From Pedobacter frigiditerrae (GTDB lineage: Bacteria; Bacteroidota; Bacteroidia; Sphingobacteriales; Sphingobacteriaceae): a stretch of 64,000 nucleotides of DNA. Positions 62,001-64,000 of this stretch are shown piece after piece. Each line of letters starts with the position of its first letter. Position 1 is the stretch's first letter. Both the position numbers and the translations under genes were made by a program. Under the pieces are notes generated by a model, which made no database searches, was not told the origin of the DNA, and worked only from the letters and a program-made list of their open reading frames with translations. The stretch lies in assembly GCF_004331645.1 (NCBI RefSeq), contig NZ_SJSK01000003.1, positions 372,301 to 436,300 of the forward strand, given 5' to 3'.

Positions 62001-62198
62001 GGTTACTCACTACCAAAAAATTTAATTAGCAAAGCAGGCTTAAATAAATTAAGATTTTATGTGATGGCTAATAACCTATTAACCCTAACCAAATATACAG
62101 GTTATGATCCAGAGATTGGCGGCGGTAGTTATGGTGTTGATCGTGGTTTTTACCCACAAGCTAGAACTTTCTTTGCAGGTTTAAATGTTGGTTTTTAA
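59094..62198 (+). CDS. SusC-family TonB-linked outer membrane protein
   Basis: 1034 residues. Signal peptide ending LSLSAQ, a carboxypeptidase D-like domain (about 25-105, EIDVSGKVTSKSDGLPLPGV), a TonB-box region and plug (QVVVVGYGTQKKSIVTGAIS, then VDGVQVGGGIDY and SIEVLKDAASAAIYGARAAN), and a 22-strand barrel ending with an aromatic residue (FFAGLNVGF). It imports glycan fragments across the outer membrane with energy from TonB. susD follows 8 nt later. The sugar is not predictable, since no glycoside hydrolase is in view. Confidence 0.95.
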   Translation: MKGKSTFILLIFSLFFSLSLSAQEIDVSGKVTSKSDGLPLPGVSVKIQGTNSGVATDQNGQFRIKVPKAGSVLEFSQIGMATQTFVINSSQPINVAMSDSQNELDQVVVVGYGTQKKSIVTGAISQVKASDLENMPVNRIEQSLQGRTAGLTITTSSGQPGDGATLRIRGTTSINNSDALYIVDGVQVGGGIDYLNQADIESIEVLKDAASAAIYGARAANGVVIVTTKKGNKNGKMSVNYNTYLGTQAPSRKLDLLNATQYATLYNEAEFAANPTVGTPRFPNPSSLGVGTDWQAAVFNNSAKIQNHELSLSGGNEKSTYYSSFGYFDQDGIVASDNSKYKRFTARFNSEHQLAKAIKFGQTIGYTRTNSVGVATNTEYGSPLNRAINIDPITPVVETDPARYNLPLYTGNPVVRNSQGLPYGISSYAQSEILNPIAALAVAQGKGWSDKIVGNAFVEVEPIKGLKLRSQGGVDLAFWGSESFSPIYYLNSINQTTITSYNRNNNRGLFWSLENTISYNKSIEKHNFTVLLGYSAQKNKGETNGGSKDGIPVNNLKDASLQFPVSRANDVFYGGEYLNTLNSMFARLTYDYNEKYLFTGIVRRDGSSRFGPNNKYGYFPSGSVGWIASRESFFPQNKVVTFLKFRGSYGITGNDNIGDFRYLSTVSGGRNYTLGTSAGLNNGVSPDALSNPDLRWEETSSTDIGMDATLFGNFTITADWYHKKTSGMLLQIAVPGYVGNSGPIGNIADLSNKGFELEIGYNKKIGEFSFRVAANASFLTNNIDFLGDDKEFLGGQTVTPQGLEVTRTKVGHAIGSFYGYRSEGLFQTQADITNYKNSAGGLIQPNAKPGDIKFRDLNGDGLISDNDREIIGDPTPDFTYGLTFNAAYKGFDLVVLGQGVAGNQVFNALRRFDLPTANYTTAILNRWTGPGTSNTTPRLTLADDNKNYSRVSSLFIEDGSYFRIKTLQVGYSLPKNLISKAGLNKLRFYVMANNLLTLTKYTGYDPEIGGGSYGVDRGFYPQARTFFAGLNVGF

Positions 62199-62206
62199 TA
62201 ATATAA

Positions 62207-63718
62207 ATGATGAACAAAAAATATATAAAATGTACTATCGCAATAGTTGCGATGATGCAGGTTTTCGTATCATGTAAAAAAGATTTTCTTGAGCTAACAC
62301 CAAAAGGCACAGCTTTAGAAGATAATTTCTATAAGAACGAAACAGAAGTAATGCAAGGAATCATTTCTGTTTACGATGTTACCCAATGGGGAACAACTGG
62401 TGGTTACACTATGAAAATGCCTTTATTAAGTGCAGCTTCAGATGATTGTTGGGCTGGAGGTAGTAATGCATCTGACCAACCTAACTGGGTTGCATTTGAT
62501 AATTTCAATATGGATTCTAGAATTGGCCCACAAGGTGGATTATGGAACAAGAACTATACAGGAATTAATCGCGCTAACTTAATCTTAAGCAAAATTGAAA
62601 AAGCGACTACTTTAAGTGCTGCTTTTAAAACAAGAGTAACTGCCGAAGCAAAATTCTTAAGAGCGTATTTCTATTTTGATTTGGTAAGGTTTTTTGGAAA
62701 AGTTCCATTAATAACTTCAGTTTTACCAACTGATGAATTATACAAACAAGTTCAGGCCACTCCTGCTCAGGTTTATACTCAAATAGAAAAAGATTTGAGA
62801 GATGCTTTTCCTGGTTTACCAGCAACAATTTCTGCTGGTGAAAAAGGTAGAATATCTATGGGAGCAGCTAAAGCACAATTAGCAAAGGTATTGTTGTATC
62901 AAAACGATAATACCAAACTTACAGAAGCCATTACCTTATTTGAAGACATTAATAAGACTGGCAATGCTTATGGATATGCTTTATTGGCTAATTATGCAGA
63001 TATCTTTAATCCTGCAAACAAATTCAACTCAGAATCTATCTTAGAAATCCCTCACTCAAATAATGCTGCTTGGTCAGATTGGGGATGGATTAATGGTGGT
63101 GAAGGCAATGTTGGCACTCAATTTATTGGAATGGATAGCTATAATGGCGATACTTATTCTAGTGGTTGGGGCTTCTGTCCGGTTACATTAGATTTAGTTA
63201 ATGTATTGAAAACTGACCCACGTTTTGCTGCAACAATTATTGATGGAGCTGCCTTAAAAACTGCTGGTGCAACTTACAATACCCGTTATCAAAACACAGA
63301 TTATTTCATTAAAAAATATGCGCCTTTAAAAGCTTTCCGCTCTGCGAGTGGTGTTGCTGAACAAAATTGGCCTATTAATGAAATTGAAATCAGGTTAGCA
63401 GATACTTATTTAATGCAAGCTGAAGCTTTGGTTAAAGCTGGTAGTAACCCTACTAGAGCGAAGGAATTATTAGATGCGGTAAGAGCTAGAGTTGGACTTG
63501 GATCTGTACCTGTTACTTTAGATAACATTTATAATGAACGTAGATTAGAGTTAGCTACCGAAGGGCATCGTTTCTTTGATTTAGTACGGACTGGTAAAGC
63601 TGTAGCTGTTTTAGGCGCTGTTGGATTTAAAGCTAATAAAAGCGAGTATTTACCGATTCCTCAAACAGAGATTGATGTTACTAAAGGAAATATTAAACAG
63701 AATCCAGGTTATAATTAA
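62207..63718 (+). CDS. SusD/RagB-family glycan-binding lipoprotein
   Basis: 503 residues. A lipoprotein signal with FVSCKKDFLELTPKG (Cys at 22) places it on the outer membrane surface over SusC. The TPR-like N-terminal helical part includes NRANLILSKIEKATTLSAAF and AEAKFLRAYFYFDLVRFFGK. The C-terminal NERRLELATEGHRFFDLVRT and the PIPQTEIDVTKGNIKQNPGY end are diagnostic. It captures the oligosaccharide for the SusC channel. Confidence 0.95.
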   Translation: MMNKKYIKCTIAIVAMMQVFVSCKKDFLELTPKGTALEDNFYKNETEVMQGIISVYDVTQWGTTGGYTMKMPLLSAASDDCWAGGSNASDQPNWVAFDNFNMDSRIGPQGGLWNKNYTGINRANLILSKIEKATTLSAAFKTRVTAEAKFLRAYFYFDLVRFFGKVPLITSVLPTDELYKQVQATPAQVYTQIEKDLRDAFPGLPATISAGEKGRISMGAAKAQLAKVLLYQNDNTKLTEAITLFEDINKTGNAYGYALLANYADIFNPANKFNSESILEIPHSNNAAWSDWGWINGGEGNVGTQFIGMDSYNGDTYSSGWGFCPVTLDLVNVLKTDPRFAATIIDGAALKTAGATYNTRYQNTDYFIKKYAPLKAFRSASGVAEQNWPINEIEIRLADTYLMQAEALVKAGSNPTRAKELLDAVRARVGLGSVPVTLDNIYNERRLELATEGHRFFDLVRTGKAVAVLGAVGFKANKSEYLPIPQTEIDVTKGNIKQNPGYN

Positions 63719-63729
63719 TCATTAAAAAA

Positions 63730-64000
63730 ATGAAATCATTAAAAAAAACTACAAAAACATCAATCTGGATTGGTCTATGTTTGATGTTAACTATATTGGC
63801 TTCTTGTAAAAAAGATGATGCTGTAAAAGAACTAGGCAAAGCACCTACAACAGCTGATGTTCAGTTTACTGTAACCCCAACTTCTACCAATGCTAATGTT
63901 GTTAATTTTAAAAGTACAGGTCTAGGCTTTAAAGCTATTTGGGATTTTGGAAATGGTGCAACAGCAGAAGGTGTTGATGCTCAAGCTTCTTATCCATTAG
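63730..64000 (+). CDS. PKD-domain surface lipoprotein (3' partial)
   Basis: Starts 11 nt after susD with a lipoprotein signal (LCLMLTILASCKKDD; Cys at 25). From about residue 45, VQFTVTPTSTNANVVNFKST and AIWDFGNGATAEG give a PKD (polycystic kidney disease) domain. The gene runs off the window after 90 codons. In Bacteroidota glycan loci the third gene is often a surface glycan-binding protein or a PKD-bearing hydrolase; which applies here cannot be seen. Confidence 0.82.
   Translation, partial: MKSLKKTTKTSIWIGLCLMLTILASCKKDDAVKELGKAPTTADVQFTVTPTSTNANVVNFKSTGLGFKAIWDFGNGATAEGVDAQASYPL

Noticed and set aside
1..64000. tRNA or rRNA genes and classical insertion sequences
   Set aside because: I looked in the gaps for T-loop consensus, conserved rRNA stretches and transposase frames with terminal repeats, and found none.

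Overview
The window looks like chromosomal DNA from a low-GC Bacteroidota, most likely the Sphingobacteriaceae (Pedobacter-like). The evidence is a SusC/SusD pair with a PKD lipoprotein, promoters of the TTG-N19-TAnnTTTG type, a LuxR-tailed propeller sensor, a Bacteroidota-type gyrA followed by TPR genes, and dispersed intergenic palindromes typical of the group. Genus assignment is inference. No tRNA, rRNA, insertion sequence, prophage or CRISPR array was recognised.

Layout. 1-6.3 kb: the 3' end of a molybdenum hydroxylase, a YdeI-like protein, a TrmH-type RNA methyltransferase, divergent galK/galM and a nucleoside phosphorylase. 6.6-9.2 kb: a ribD-EamA transporter-YigZ operon. 9.3-16 kb: prmC, xerD, aroQ, a TlpA-like thioredoxin, lipid A acyltransferase plus glycosyltransferase, WbqC and CorA. 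16-22 kb: a small membrane protein, MgtE, bioB, Ohr and a FUSC protein. 22.3-23.2 kb: about 1 kb with no protein gene that holds the strongest novel signal, a structured RNA of about 615 nt. 23.3-31 kb: PIN-PhoH ATPase, MFS exporter, two paralogous TPR proteins and gyrA. 31-39.8 kb: a truncated DnaE relic, DUF3307-SatD with a tandem operator, and the four-gene ligase-associated repair cluster (exonuclease, ATP-dependent ligase, Lhr-like helicase, PdeM), then trxA. 40-44.3 kb: a tight operon CDF-NUDIX-CPBP-bioA-ferritin-like. 44.4-55.4 kb: aspartate aminotransferase, ABC permease, queA, ispD, small proteins, cobalamin adenosyltransferase, ABC ATPase, gatC, plsC, trpS, deoxynucleoside kinase and kdsB. 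55.4-64 kb: a lipoprotein, a large sensor-regulator and the start of a SusC/SusD/PKD glycan-uptake locus.

Main discovery candidate. Positions 22590-23204 carry a promoter-like sequence, a strong terminator and at least eleven short hairpins. Nine or more are closed by GNRA (GCAA or GTAA) tetraloops. Eight of the hairpins lie in two tandem units of about 155 nt, with the same order and with sequence changes that keep the pairing on the + strand only. I could not assign it to an RNA family I know. It ends 63 nt before a PIN-PhoH gene, so it is either a stand-alone RNA or an attenuated leader of that gene.

A second theme is repeats. At least nine arrays of degenerate 7-bp repeats are scattered through the window. 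They lie between genes, over stop codons and, in prmC and bioA, inside conserved enzymes as in-frame insertions. CCCCTAA-type palindromes abut or supply stop codons at three gene ends, and REP-like hairpins fill most other gaps. Half of the convergent gene pairs share exactly four bases (TTAR).
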